64,000 nucleotides of DNA, taken from positions 46,347-110,346 of the forward strand of contig QUBV01000002.1 of the NCBI GenBank assembly GCA_014338185.1. Direction: 5' to 3'. How positions within the stretch are numbered: position 1 is the stretch's first letter; the number at the start of each line of letters is the position of its first letter. Positions 16,611 through 27,427 of the stretch are shown one piece after another. The notes beneath the pieces are model-generated. The model was not told the origin of the DNA. It did not search any database and saw only the letters and a program-made list of their open reading frames with translations. This DNA comes from Lysobacterales bacterium (lineage in GTDB: Bacteria; Pseudomonadota; Gammaproteobacteria; Xanthomonadales; Rhodanobacteraceae). The translations under genes and the position numbers were made by a program.

Positions 16611-19370
16611 TCAGGACCCGGCCGCAGGCACGCACGGCGGCTCGGCGGCCCAGGCCGAACGCGCCACGCGCAGCAACGGATGCCCTGACAACCCGGCCTG
16701 CGCGGCGGCGGTGTCGGCCGCCGCATGGCGGCTTGCGGCAGCGGCGCACTCCCCACTGCGGCGTTGCGCCAGCGCGAGCCACAACTGGGCTTCGAGCAGG
16801 CGCGGATGAGCCGCGGGCAACTCCTCTGCCGCAATCGGGATCGCTTGCAGCAGACGCTGCACGGCCGCTTGCGGTTCGCGCGGCAGGTCCACGCGCGCCA
16901 GCAGCACCTGTACCTGCAGCATCTGCGGATGCCGCCACGGCAACAGTTCCTGCTGCCGATGTTCGATGTCGGCACGCAGGTCGGGTGGGCATTCGGGTCC
17001 GGGGGACTTGCTGCACGCCAGCAGCAGTTGTGCCTGGGCCAGCAACGGCTGCATCTTGAATGGGCGTTGCCGCAGGTTGACGATCGCGCCGGGCAACAGC
17101 GTGCGCACCTGCGCCCACGCGCCACGTGCGAGCAGCAGGTCGGCGCGCAGCTGATCGACGCGGCCGCGGCGCATCGCATTGAGTTCGCCCTCGCCGAACA
17201 GCGTGCGGGCGCTCACCAGCAGCGCCTCGGCGCGCGCATAGTCGACGCCGCGCTCGATCATCCATGAGGCCTGCCGCTGGTGGCTCTCGCCCTGGTAATC
17301 GGCGTCGTGCGCGAAGACCTGGTCGGAGGCGACGTCGGCGCGATGGCAGGCCTCGGCGGTGTGCTCGCCGAGCATCCAGCCTTCGAGCACGCACCATTTG
17401 CCCGAGGCGTAGACCTCGGGCTGGGTCGGGGCGTGCTGCAGCGACCGGTAACGCGCATTGCACTCTCGCATCAAGCCAAGCGCTTCCCGCCAGCGGCCGG
17501 AGCGCCATTGGGTCGAGGCCAGCCCGCACTCCGCCTCGGCCGTGTCCGCGTTGTCGGGCCCGTGCTGCGCACGCGCAAGCGCCAGCGCCGCGGCATAGGC
17601 CGCGCGGGCTCCGGCATAGTCCTCGATCCCCTCCAGCGCCGAGCCAAGGTTGTTGTAGCCGACGCCCAGCGCGGCATCGCTGCCGCCCAGCGCGCGGCGT
17701 TCGGCAATGTCGCGCCGCGCGAGCGCGATGTAGGCCTGCCGATCGCCGCGCATGTTCTCGACCGACTGCAAACCCTCGAGCGCCTGCAGCAGCACGCGGC
17801 CATGCACCGCGTGGCGGTCGAGCGCCGCCAGCGCCGGCTGCAGTTCCGCAGCCGCCAGCGCGAAATCCTCGCGCTTGGAGGCCACATAGCCACGCAGCAC
17901 GTGTGCGGTCAGGCGCAGGCGCGCATCGGTCGCGAGCTGCGCGTCGGCGTCGCGCACCGCCTGGTCGGCGAGCCGGTGCGCGAGGTCGAGGTCGCCGCTG
18001 GCCAGGGCGAGGTCGGCGAACAGCGTCGCCAGGTCCACGGCCACCTCGGCATCGGCCGGCGCCTGTCGCAACAACTGGTTGCCGGCGGCCGCCACCAGCT
18101 CACGCAGCGACGGTTCGGCCGCGCGCGCGCGCCCGTCACGCACCGCGTCGAACATGCGATCGACGAAGCCACGCACCGCGGTCGCGCGAGCGGCCTCCTG
18201 CGCAGCCGCATGTGCCTGCTGGCGCGCGAGCCGCGCCTGCCACAGCGCCATGCCGAAACCGATGGCCGCGGCGAGCAGCAGCACCCCCGCGCCAAGGACC
18301 CCGACGCGATGGCGCGCGACGAACTTGCGCAGGCGATACCAGCGCCCGGGCGGATGCGCGCGCAGCGGCTGCCGGTTGCGATAGCGGACAATGTCCTCGC
18401 CCAGTTCCTCGGCGTCACGGTAGCGCTGCGCCGGCTCGGCATGGGTGGCGCGGTCGATGATCCAGCGCAACTCGCGCGGCAGCGCCCGCGTGTGCCCGGC
18501 CGGTGGCTGCGTGCGACGCGGGTCGCCGAAGTCGAGTGCCAGCATCTGCCGCAACATCAGGCCCAGCGCATGCACGTCGCTGGCCGGCGTGGCGGCATCA
18601 CCCGCGAGCAGTTCCGGTGCCGCGTAGCCGGGCGTGAGCATGCGCCACTGGGTCCGTGCGCCACCGTCGTCTTCGTCGAGCAGCCGGGCGATGCCGAAAT
18701 CCAGCACGCGGATCGAACCGTCGGGCATCACCAGGACGTTGGAGGGCTTGAGGTCACGATGCACGATCAGGCGCCGATGGGCCGCCGCGACGATCGCGCA
18801 CAAGGCCGCAAACAGCGTCAGCACCTGCTCGCAGGTGGGCGCATGGCGCAGGCACCAGGCGTCGAGCGCATCACCGTCGAGGTAATCCATGACCAGGTAC
18901 GGCATGCCGTCATCGTTGATGCCGCCATCGATCAGACGGGCGATGCCGGGGTGGTCGAAGCGCAGCAGGATGTCGCGCTCGCGACGAAAATCGCGCAGGT
19001 CCTGCTCGCCGAGGATCACCCGCCGCAGCAGCTTGACCGCGACCGGCTGGTCGAAGTCTCCGGCGGCGCGCTCGCCGAGGTAGACGATGCCCTGGCCGCC
19101 CTGGCCCAGCTCGCGCACGAGCCGGAACGCGCCGCAGCGGCGGCCGATGAACGCGGACGAGGTGGCCTCCAGGCCCGCCTGCAGGCGCGCGATGCGCTCG
19201 CCCACGTCCTGGCCGATCCAGTCGTCACGCAGTGCTTCGGCGGCGAGCAGGCGATGCAGGCGTTCACGCGCGTGGACCGGCACGTGCTGCTCGATCCATG
19301 GCGTTCGCGCGGCCGCCGGCAACTCCGCGCAATGCTCGAACCACCGGCGCAGGTCGCTGGTCGAGGTCAT
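16611..19370 (-). CDS. Transmembrane Ser/Thr protein kinase with TPR-like sensor domain
   Basis: 919 residues. Kinase domain about 80-335: Gly loop GQGGQG (89-94), Lys113 in VAVKLL, HRDLKPSN (204-211), DFG (224-226), APE (251-253). A single membrane helix follows a basic stretch at about 356-377 (VGVLGAGVLLLAAAIGFGMALW). The C-terminal 540 residues are Ala/Leu-rich helical pairs of TPR type (e.g. LGSALEGIEDYAGARAAYAAAL), presumably periplasmic. The gene follows the ECF sigma gene by 90 bases on the same strand. Pairing of a Hanks-type kinase with an ECF factor of this class is known in Xanthomonas, where the kinase activates the sigma factor. Two beta-helix genes follow and are candidate targets. 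Confidence 0.93.
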   Translation of the reverse strand: MTSTSDLRRWFEHCAELPAAARTPWIEQHVPVHARERLHRLLAAEALRDDWIGQDVGERIARLQAGLEATSSAFIGRRCGAFRLVRELGQGGQGIVYLGERAAGDFDQPVAVKLLRRVILGEQDLRDFRRERDILLRFDHPGIARLIDGGINDDGMPYLVMDYLDGDALDAWCLRHAPTCEQVLTLFAALCAIVAAAHRRLIVHRDLKPSNVLVMPDGSIRVLDFGIARLLDEDDGGARTQWRMLTPGYAAPELLAGDAATPASDVHALGLMLRQMLALDFGDPRRTQPPAGHTRALPRELRWIIDRATHAEPAQRYRDAEELGEDIVRYRNRQPLRAHPPGRWYRLRKFVARHRVGVLGAGVLLLAAAIGFGMALWQARLARQQAHAAAQEAARATAVRGFVDRMFDAVRDGRARAAEPSLRELVAAAGNQLLRQAPADAEVAVDLATLFADLALASGDLDLAHRLADQAVRDADAQLATDARLRLTAHVLRGYVASKREDFALAAAELQPALAALDRHAVHGRVLLQALEGLQSVENMRGDRQAYIALARRDIAERRALGGSDAALGVGYNNLGSALEGIEDYAGARAAYAAALALARAQHGPDNADTAEAECGLASTQWRSGRWREALGLMRECNARYRSLQHAPTQPEVYASGKWCVLEGWMLGEHTAEACHRADVASDQVFAHDADYQGESHQRQASWMIERGVDYARAEALLVSARTLFGEGELNAMRRGRVDQLRADLLLARGAWAQVRTLLPGAIVNLRQRPFKMQPLLAQAQLLLACSKSPGPECPPDLRADIEHRQQELLPWRHPQMLQVQVLLARVDLPREPQAAVQRLLQAIPIAAEELPAAHPRLLEAQLWLALAQRRSGECAAAASRHAAADTAAAQAGLSGHPLLRVARSAWAAEPPCVPAAGS

Positions 19371-19460
19371 GCCGGATGAGACGTGGTGAGGCCCACGATC
19401 ATGCCACCGGCAGGCGTCCGCACCACGCGTCGCCGCCACGGCGCGCCGGCCGGTACCGGC

Positions 19461-19970
19461 TCACGGCCCGACCTGCTCGCGCAGCCACGCCCGCGCGAAC
19501 TGCCAGTCGCGATTGACCGTGCGCAGGGACACTTCGAGCAGCTCGGCGATGCGTTCGAGCGGCAAGCCCGCGAAGTAGTGCAGCTCGACCACCCGCGCGC
19601 ATCGCGGCTCGGATTCGGCCAGGCCACGCAGCGCCGCATCCAGTTGCAGCGCCTGCTCGGCATCGTCACCCAGGCCGGCGGCATCGACGGCGTCGAGGTC
19701 GGTGCGTTGCCACTGTCCGCCACGCTTGATCGCCACGCGCTGCCGGGCGGCATCGATCAGAAGGTTGCGCATGACCTGCGCGGCGTAGGCATAGAAGTCG
19801 CGGATGGCCCGCGGATCGGCCCCGCGGCACAGGTCCAGATAGGCTTCGTGCACGAGCGCGGTGGTGTTGAGGGTCGCCTGTGCGCCCACGCGGTGACGTT
19901 CGCGCCGGGCCAGACGATGCAAGGCCTGGTACACCGCGTCGAACTCGGGTCCGCATGGCACGTCGACCAT
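19461..19970 (-). CDS. ECF-family RNA polymerase sigma factor (kinase-associated type)
   Basis: 169 residues from the ATG at 19970; a GTG eight codons upstream would give 177 and cannot be excluded. Region 2: TLNTTALVHEAYLDL...FYAYAAQVMRNLLIDAARQR, the hallmark of the TIGR02999-type ECF factors often found beside Ser/Thr kinases. Region 4: ERIAELLEVSLRTVNRDWQFARAWL as the helix-turn-helix. These factors usually lack a classical membrane anti-sigma and are controlled by phosphorylation. None is encoded nearby, and the next gene is a kinase, which fits. Confidence 0.92.
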   Translation of the reverse strand: MVDVPCGPEFDAVYQALHRLARRERHRVGAQATLNTTALVHEAYLDLCRGADPRAIRDFYAYAAQVMRNLLIDAARQRVAIKRGGQWQRTDLDAVDAAGLGDDAEQALQLDAALRGLAESEPRCARVVELHYFAGLPLERIAELLEVSLRTVNRDWQFARAWLREQVGP

Positions 19971-20043
19971 CACGGCTGGGGCTTCCGCGGCCACGCTCCG
20001 GGCGCTGGCGGCAGCACTGGCCAGCGCTGGCGGTGCCGCGCCT

Positions 20044-21858
<1,815 letters not shown>

Positions 21859-21885
21859 TCCATCGGTCCTGCAGGGGTTGGCGGC

Positions 21886-21891
21886 TATACT
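21886..21891 (+). promoter_or_regulatory. Probable -10 box of glyQS
   Basis: TATACT, 36 bases before the glyQ ATG, implies a 5' leader of about 30 bases. The sequence 17 bases upstream (TCGGTC) is a poor -35 box. The element lies in the 69-base divergent gap shared with the PilB-like gene. Confidence 0.45.
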
Positions 21892-21927
21892 AGCGCGCTT
21901 TTCCAACGCAACTGCGTGAGCTAGCGC

Positions 21928-22833
21928 ATGTCGGCACCGACGTTCCAACAATTGATCCAGACCCTCAACCGCTACTGGGGCGAGCAGGGCTGCGTGCTGC
22001 TGCAGCCGCTCGACACCGAAGTCGGCGCCGGCACCTTCCACCCGGCCACGTTCCTGCGCGCGATCGGTCCCGAACCGTGGGCCGCGGCCTACGTGCAGCC
22101 CTCGCGCCGGCCCACCGATGGGCGCTACGGCGACAATCCCAACCGCCTGCAGCATTACTACCAGTACCAAGTGGTGATGAAGCCCAATCCCGACGACATC
22201 CTCGATCGCTACATCGGCTCGCTGCGCGAGCTGGGAATCGACCCGCTGGTGCACGACCTGCGCTTCGTCGAGGACAACTGGGAATCCCCCACGCTGGGTG
22301 CGTGGGGCCTGGGCTGGGAGGTGTGGCTCAACGGCATGGAAGTGACCCAGTTCACCTATTTCCAGCAGGCCGGCGGCATCGAATGCAAGCCGGTGATGGG
22401 CGAGATCACCTATGGCCTCGAGCGCCTGGCGATGTACCTGCAGGACATCGACAACGTCTACGACCTGGTGTGGACACATGCGCCGCATGGCGTGGTGACC
22501 TATGGCGACGTGTTCCACCAGAACGAGGTGGAACAGTCGACCTACAACTTCGAGCACGCCAACGTCGACAAGCTGCTGGCGTGGTTCGACACCTGCGAGG
22601 GCGAGGCGCAGCGCCTGGTCGCGCTCGACCTGCCACTGCCTGCCTACGAACAGGTGATGAAGGCCAGCCACACCTTCAACCTGCTCGATGCGCGGCGCGC
22701 GATCAGCGTCACCGAGCGCCAGCGCTACATCCTGCGCGTGCGCACGCTCGCACGCGCCGTCGCCCAGGCCTGGTACGCGCAGCGCGAACGGCTGGGCTTT
22801 CCCGGCATCAAGCCGCATGCGGAGGCCGCATGA
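21928..22833 (+). CDS. glyQ: Glycyl-tRNA synthetase alpha subunit
   Basis: 301 residues, the normal length. It holds the class II catalytic core that activates glycine in the alpha2beta2 enzyme. [59 protein letters not shown] and the FTYFQQAGG segment are all characteristic. The stop overlaps the glyS start by four bases (ATGA), ensuring coupled synthesis of both subunits. Confidence 0.98.
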   Translation: MSAPTFQQLIQTLNRYWGEQGCVLLQPLDTEVGAGTFHPATFLRAIGPEPWAAAYVQPSRRPTDGRYGDNPNRLQHYYQYQVVMKPNPDDILDRYIGSLRELGIDPLVHDLRFVEDNWESPTLGAWGLGWEVWLNGMEVTQFTYFQQAGGIECKPVMGEITYGLERLAMYLQDIDNVYDLVWTHAPHGVVTYGDVFHQNEVEQSTYNFEHANVDKLLAWFDTCEGEAQRLVALDLPLPAYEQVMKASHTFNLLDARRAISVTERQRYILRVRTLARAVAQAWYAQRERLGFPGIKPHAEAA

Positions 22834-24974
22834 ACGCTCCCGCGCATTCGCTGCTGGTGGAACTGGGCACCGAGGAGCTGCCTCCACACGCGCTGGACGA
22901 ACTCGCCGAGGCCTTCGCGCGCGGCATCTGCGCCGGCCTGGAAAAGCGCGGCATCGCGGCCGCCACCGCCGCTGCGCGCACGCTGTGCTCGCCGCGGCGC
23001 CTGGCGGTGCTGGTGCCGCAGGTCGCGACGCAGCAGCCGGCGCAGACCAGCGAGGTGTTGGGCCCGTACCTCAACATCGCACTCGATGCCAACGGCGCGC
23101 CGACGCCCGCGCTGCTCGGCTTCGCCGCCAAGAACGGCCTCGCGGTCGAGGCGCTCGTGCGCAGCAGCGACGCCAAGGGTGAGCGTTTCGTCGCGCGCAG
23201 CGAGCAGCCCGGCCAGGCCACCGCCGCGCTCGTGCCCGCGATCGTCGCCGAGGCCCTCAAGGCCCTGCCGGTCCCCAAGCCGATGCGCTGGGGCGACCAC
23301 GACTACAGCTTCGTGCGGCCCGCGCACTGGCTCGTGCTGTTGCATGGCGACAGCGTGATCGAGGGCGAAGTACTCGGCCTGCGTGCCGGGCGCATGTCGC
23401 GCGGCCATCGTTTCCACCACCCGCATCCCGTGCACATCGTCGACGCCGACTCGTGGCTCGATGCGCTGCGTGCGGCCAAGGTCCTGGCGGATCCCGCCGA
23501 GCGGCGCGCGCGGGTGCGCAGCGAAGTCGCGCGGGTGGCGCCGCCGGGCGGCAGTCCGCGGCTGGGCGATGCGCTGTGCGCGGAAATCGCCAACCTGACC
23601 GAATGGCCGGTCGCGATCGCCTGCACCTTCGACCGCGCGTTCCTCACCGTGCCGCAGGAAGCGCTGGTGATGACGATGGAGACCAACCAGAAGTTCGTGC
23701 CCTGCTTCGACGCCGACGGCGCGCTGAGCGAGCACTTCATCGGCGTGGCCAACATCGACTCGCGTGATCCGGCACGGATCCGGCAGGGTTACGAGCGGGT
23801 GATCCGGCCGCGCTTCGCCGATGCGCGCTTCTTCTTCGAGGAGGACCTCAAGACGCCGCTGGCCGACCAGATGCAGGCGCTGCGCGAAGTGACCTACCAG
23901 CAGGCGCTGGGCAGCGTGTGGGACAAGAGCCTGCGCGTGGCCGAGCTCGCGCGCGTGATTGCCAACCGGGTCGGCGCGGACGCCGCGCTGGCCACGCGTG
24001 CGGCCGCGCTGTCGCGCTGCGACCTGCTCAGCCGCATGGTCGGCGAGTTCCCGGAACTGCAGGGCGTGATGGGCCGCCATTACGCCACCGCCCAGGGCGA
24101 ACCGGCCGAGGTGGCGCGCGCGCTCGACGAGTTCTACGCGCCGCGCCATGCGGGCGATGCGATCGCGCAAGGCCGGATCGCGCAGGTGCTCGCGGTGGCC
24201 GAACGCATCGACACGCTCGCGGGCATCTTCGCCGTGGGCCAGAAACCCTCGGGCAACAAGGACCCGTTCGCGCTGCGCCGCGCCGCGCTCGGCCTCGCAC
24301 GCACGCTCATCGAAGGCGGCCTGGCACTCGACCTGCGCGCGCAGTTCGACGAGGCGCTGTGCCTGCTGCCCGACAGCGCGCTCGCCGCGGGCCTGCCCAA
24401 GGCCAAGGACGGCAAGTCCGCGCCGCTCGATCCGGGACCGCGCCGCGCCGCGCTCGCGGCCGAACTGTACGACTTCGTGCTCGACCGCCTGCGCGGCTAC
24501 TACGCCGAGCAGGGTATCGGCGGCGAGGCGTTCGAGGCGGTGCGCGCGCTCGCGCCGGCCGGCCTCGCCGACTTCGATCGGCGCCTGCGCGCGGTGGTCG
24601 CATTCGGCCAGTTGCCCGAGGCCGCCGCGCTCGCCGCGGCCAACAAGCGTATCGGCAACATCCTGCGCCAGGGCGGCGCCGAGGCCGCCGCCTTGGTGCA
24701 GGCGGACCTGCTCGAAGCCGGCGCCGAACGCGAGCTGGCGGCAGCGGTGGATGCCGCGCGCGCCGACATCACGCCACTCGCGGCGCAGGGCGACTACGTC
24801 GGCCTGCTCAAACGCCTGGCCACGCTGCGGGTACCGGTCGACCGCTATTTCGACGAAGTCATGGTGATGGCCGAGGATGCGCGCGTGCGCGCCAACCGCC
24901 TCGCCATGCTCGCCGACCTGCGCGGGCTGTTCCTGCGCGTGGCCGACATCTCGCTGTTGCCGACCGCGCAGTAG
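22830..24974 (+). CDS. glyS: Glycyl-tRNA synthetase beta subunit
   Basis: 714 residues, slightly longer than the 689 of E. coli. Begins with [12 protein letters not shown], the family signature; the HD-like segment [26 protein letters not shown] and [16 protein letters not shown] motif ([14 protein letters not shown], then [13 protein letters not shown]) are visible. The C-terminal anticodon-binding region ends [30 protein letters not shown]. Its last 84 bases are repeated 1.27 kb downstream at 93% identity. Coupled to glyQ. Confidence 0.98.
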   Translation: MNAPAHSLLVELGTEELPPHALDELAEAFARGICAGLEKRGIAAATAAARTLCSPRRLAVLVPQVATQQPAQTSEVLGPYLNIALDANGAPTPALLGFAAKNGLAVEALVRSSDAKGERFVARSEQPGQATAALVPAIVAEALKALPVPKPMRWGDHDYSFVRPAHWLVLLHGDSVIEGEVLGLRAGRMSRGHRFHHPHPVHIVDADSWLDALRAAKVLADPAERRARVRSEVARVAPPGGSPRLGDALCAEIANLTEWPVAIACTFDRAFLTVPQEALVMTMETNQKFVPCFDADGALSEHFIGVANIDSRDPARIRQGYERVIRPRFADARFFFEEDLKTPLADQMQALREVTYQQALGSVWDKSLRVAELARVIANRVGADAALATRAAALSRCDLLSRMVGEFPELQGVMGRHYATAQGEPAEVARALDEFYAPRHAGDAIAQGRIAQVLAVAERIDTLAGIFAVGQKPSGNKDPFALRRAALGLARTLIEGGLALDLRAQFDEALCLLPDSALAAGLPKAKDGKSAPLDPGPRRAALAAELYDFVLDRLRGYYAEQGIGGEAFEAVRALAPAGLADFDRRLRAVVAFGQLPEAAALAAANKRIGNILRQGGAEAAALVQADLLEAGAERELAAAVDAARADITPLAAQGDYVGLLKRLATLRVPVDRYFDEVMVMAEDARVRANRLAMLADLRGLFLRVADISLLPTAQ
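24891..24974 (+). repeat. Direct repeat copy A (glyS 3' end)
   Basis: The final 84 bases of glyS, TAG included, recur at 26164-26247 with six mismatches; 47 bases in the centre are identical. The homology does not extend recognisably further on either side. Confidence 0.95.
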
Positions 24975-25000
24975 CGCGTGTCGAATCGCGAAAGGGCGTT

Positions 25001-25038
25001 GAGCGGTTTACGGCATCGCAGCGCGATGCAAACCGCTC
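25001..25038. terminator. Hairpin downstream of glyS
   Basis: GAGCGGTTT pairs with AAACCGCTC, enclosing a second stem GCATCGC/GCGATGC; with a three-base bulge the outer stem continues as AGGGCG/CGCCCT (24993 to about 25043). It starts 27 bases after the glyS stop. No U-tract, so it may terminate or protect the transcript. Confidence 0.55.
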
Positions 25039-25068
25039 GCCCTGGATCAACGCGGCGGGAAGCCACCC

Positions 25069-25096
25069 TTGACCATGCAGACGGGGGGGGTAGCAT
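25069..25096 (+). promoter_or_regulatory. Candidate promoter with a G8 tract in the spacer
   Basis: TTGACC (25069-25074), a 16-base spacer whose last eight bases are all G (25083-25090), then TAGCAT (25091-25096). The start point would be near 25103, about 30 bases before the ATG of the secreted orphan gene. The tract touches the -10 box, so a length change would alter -35/-10 spacing directly. Read by eye. Confidence 0.5.
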
Positions 25097-25132
25097 GCCT
25101 TGGGGCAGGGGTTCATTGCCAAGGATGCGACC

Positions 25133-25975
25133 ATGAAAACTCTCTGGACGTTGCTCGCATTGAGTCTGTTCGCGATTTCGGCTCCCGCGGTTGCCGACGT
25201 TTCCATGGACCGTTGCGCTTGCAGCACCGAAGCGCAGTGGACTGCGCGCGCTGCTGGTTATGGTCCGGGTCGCATCGGATATCTCTACGACTTCGGCAGC
25301 CGCCAGGTGCGCAAGTTCCGCAATGCGGGCGGGGGCGCCGGTCACGGTGGTCCCTCGGTCACCTGGTTGACCGTGGAGGCGCGCTATCAGCAGCAGTTCG
25401 ATGACATGCTGCTCGTGCGTGATTATTTCCAACGCCCGCTCAGCGCCATCTCGATCGATTATTCCCTGTCGGAAAGTGCTACCAACGGTCGAGGTGCCCC
25501 GGTAGGTACCTACAACAGCTACACCATCATGAGCGGATCGGTGTATGAGAACAACCTGCAGGACTTCCTGCTGGAACAGCGGCAGGCTCTTCTGGCCACA
25601 ATTCCCAATGCCGGCGTCGCGGACGCACTCTCGCGATTGATCCAGGCGTTGGACAAGGCACTCACGGATGGCGAACTGCTGCGCGTGGAAATTACCGTCA
25701 AGTTTCCGGACGGTAGCGAAGCGGTGTTCGTGGATGATGGCAATGGCAAACCCACACGCAAACCGAACGCGACAATCGACCGCAACAACAACACGATTCC
25801 GGAGACGCCTGAATCAGGACGGGGCATCTACGAGATTCACGAGGCTGATCTGGGGGCATGGATGCAGTACATGCAAAGCTTGGGCGTGCAATTCATCGAC
25901 GTATCTGGCGGTCAAATCCGGTGTAGTTGGGACGGTCGAACCCTGACCTGCCGTATTCCCCGAACGTCAGGCTGA
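25133..25975 (+). CDS. Secreted orphan protein between the glyS repeats
   Basis: 280 residues; AAGGA lies 8 bases before the ATG. Signal peptide MKTLWTLLALSLFAISAPAVA with cleavage after AVA. The mature protein opens with MDRCACSTEAQW, has an aromatic/Gly-rich beta-type N-terminal half, a helical middle (LQDFLLEQRQALLATIPNAGVADALSRLIQALDKAL), and a beta segment rich in Asp/Asn (VDDGNGKP, ATIDRNNNTIPE) before a C-terminal IRCSWDGRTLTCRIP with two cysteines. No family recognised. Its G+C content is visibly lower than the flanking genes (many AAT, ATT, TAT codons), which together with the flanking glyS repeat suggests later acquisition. Confidence 0.8.
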   Translation: MKTLWTLLALSLFAISAPAVADVSMDRCACSTEAQWTARAAGYGPGRIGYLYDFGSRQVRKFRNAGGGAGHGGPSVTWLTVEARYQQQFDDMLLVRDYFQRPLSAISIDYSLSESATNGRGAPVGTYNSYTIMSGSVYENNLQDFLLEQRQALLATIPNAGVADALSRLIQALDKALTDGELLRVEITVKFPDGSEAVFVDDGNGKPTRKPNATIDRNNNTIPETPESGRGIYEIHEADLGAWMQYMQSLGVQFIDVSGGQIRCSWDGRTLTCRIPRTSG

Positions 25976-26000
25976 GGCAGCGTTACGGGACGATGCCAAC

Positions 26001-26028
26001 GTCCGGGCTGGTACCTGCCAGCCCGGAC
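26001..26028. terminator. Hairpin after the secreted orphan gene
   Basis: GTCCGGGCTGG and CCAGCCCGGAC form a perfect 11-bp stem with a six-base loop, 26 bases beyond the stop codon. No U-tract. The likely end of the single-gene transcript. It is the first element of the 516-base non-coding stretch between this gene and the next; that stretch also holds the glyS remnant and a candidate promoter. Confidence 0.55.
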
Positions 26029-26121
26029 CACCGATGTCGGTCGTCTGAATGATTCGTCGATCCATCGAAGCCGGCACACGGTGATCGCGCGCCACTGCGT
26101 CATGTCTTTGAGCAGCCGGCA

Positions 26122-26247
26122 ATGTGCACCCACGCGGTGAACGCGCAGCCGCGCTTCACCCCCGCCATCCGCCTCGTCATGCTCGCCGGCCTGCGCGGGC
26201 TGTTCCTGCGCGTGGCCGACATCTCGCTGTTGCCGAGCGTGCACTAG
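26122..26247 (+). pseudogene. glyS 3'-end remnant
   Basis: An open frame of 41 codons that ends [27 protein letters not shown] and so keeps the reading frame of the last 28 codons of GlyS ([26 protein letters not shown]). The first 14 codons (MCTHAVNAQPRFTP) are unrelated to GlyS. Homology begins at base 26164. Without the rest of the protein it cannot be functional; I read it as the leftover of a duplication or of the pre-insertion gene end. Confidence 0.8.
26164..26247 (+). repeat. Direct repeat copy B (glyS 3' end)
   Basis: 84 bases matching 24891-24974 at 78 positions. Three differences are in the last 14 bases and three in the first 30; the middle is identical. Distance between copies is 1273 bases. 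Confidence 0.95.
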
Positions 26248-26325
26248 CGGGCGGCGGCGCCGCCGCGGCGCCACGCTGGCCACCATCGGGCCGGACGCTG
26301 GCGCCGGCCACGACGGGCCGTGCAT

Positions 26326-26354
26326 TGCACGCTTCGGCCGGGCGGATTATCGTC
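26326..26354 (+). promoter_or_regulatory. Candidate promoter of the YbaY-type lipoprotein gene
   Basis: TTGCAC (26326-26331), 17-base spacer, TATCGT (26349-26354). It would give a leader of about 130 bases. It is the only promoter-like pair I see in this gap. Confidence 0.35.
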
Positions 26355-26491
26355 ACCCGCTCATGCCACGCCGGCGCTGCGTCACCGGCGTGTCCCGTCC
26401 GCCGTCCCCGGTCCGTGGTCCGCGCCGGGTCCGCGCCGGCCAGCCGCGATGGCCGGGCCGTTTTCGTCATCAGCCTTGGAGGTCACACATC

Positions 26492-27313
26492 ATGCGCATT
26501 CACTGGATCGCGGCCCTCGCCGCCCTGGCCCTGCTGCTCGGCGGCTGCGACTCGGGCCAGCAGCCTGCGCCCACGGCGGCCAACGGCAAGCCTGCGATCG
26601 CACCGGGTTCGACCATCACGGCCTCGGTGGTGCTGCATGACCCGATGACGATCGGCGCCGGCGCCAAGCTCACCACCCGGCTCATCGATTCGGCGGTGCC
26701 CGAGCCGGCGCTGGTGGAGAAGACCTTCGAGGTGAGCGGCAATCCGCCGTTCAATTTCAGCCTCGACTTCGATCCCGCGCGCATCGAGGCGTCCCGCAGT
26801 TACGAGGTCAAGGCGGTGCTCGTCGACGGCGACCGCGTGTTCAAGGCCGGCCTGGCCACGCCCGTGCTCACCCATGGCGCGGGCACCAACGTGCAGATCA
26901 TGCTCACCCCCGAAGCCACGCCGGCCGAGGCGCTCAAGGCCGAGTTCAGCAAGCTGCAGGGCCGCATCGGCGGCATGAAGGCGGTCAACGGCACCTACAC
27001 CACCGATACCGCCTCGATCGCGTGGGATGCGTTCGTCGAAACCGGCGTGGTGCGCTTCGTGCGCGTCAACACGCTGCTCGATGCGGGTGGCCGCGAGGCG
27101 GTGTACTACGCCTTCGGCAAGGACGCCAAGCTCATGTTCGTGCAGCAGCGCGGTGGTGCCTCGCTCGGCTGGAACGATGCGGGTGAGGTGATCGTCAACG
27201 AGAAGCGTGGCGGTGGCCAGCTCGAGCAGAACGAGATCGACGCGCTGCGCGAAGCCGCGCTGCGCGCACAGCGCATGGCCCAGGAACGCTACGACGCCTC
27301 GCGCAAGAAGTGA
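26492..27313 (+). CDS. YbaY/YscW-family lipoprotein
   Basis: 273 residues; GGAGG lies nine bases before the ATG. Lipobox LLLGGC with the acylated Cys19. The N-terminal domain (about 40-150) has the YbaY pattern: STITASVVLHDPMTIGAGA, LTTRLIDSA, then the PPFNFSLDFDPARI and SYEVKAVLVDGDRVFKAG segments. The second half (about 165-273) is an extra domain with TASIAWDAFVETGVVRFVRVNT and a charged helical end. YbaY-type proteins sit on the outer membrane and some assist secretin assembly; here the partner is not evident. Convergent with mnmG. Confidence 0.85.
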   Translation: MRIHWIAALAALALLLGGCDSGQQPAPTAANGKPAIAPGSTITASVVLHDPMTIGAGAKLTTRLIDSAVPEPALVEKTFEVSGNPPFNFSLDFDPARIEASRSYEVKAVLVDGDRVFKAGLATPVLTHGAGTNVQIMLTPEATPAEALKAEFSKLQGRIGGMKAVNGTYTTDTASIAWDAFVETGVVRFVRVNTLLDAGGREAVYYAFGKDAKLMFVQQRGGASLGWNDAGEVIVNEKRGGGQLEQNEIDALREAALRAQRMAQERYDASRKK

Positions 27314-27369
27314 TGCGGTGGCTGCGGCCGGCGCCGTGCCGCCATGGCGACGGCTGCCTGCCGCGGCAA

Positions 27370-27406
27370 CCACGATCGGCCGGGCGTGAGCGGCCGCGCG
27401 TCGTGG
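27370..27406. terminator. Possible bidirectional hairpin between convergent genes
   Basis: CCACGA/TCGTGG outer stem with an inner CGGCC/GGCCG stem in the 114-base gap between the lipoprotein gene and mnmG. Imperfect and without a U-tract, so a weak call. Confidence 0.35.
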
Positions 27407-27427
27407 CCGGGTGCGGGATGGGCCAGG

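Noticed and set aside
17280..19379. 699-codon frame opposite the Ser/Thr kinase gene
   Set aside because: Arg/Gln/His-rich shadow of the kinase gene without any recognisable domain or start signal.
26122..26247. Reading the 41-codon frame as a real small protein
   Set aside because: Two-thirds of it copies the end of GlyS and the remainder has no signal; a remnant is the simpler reading.
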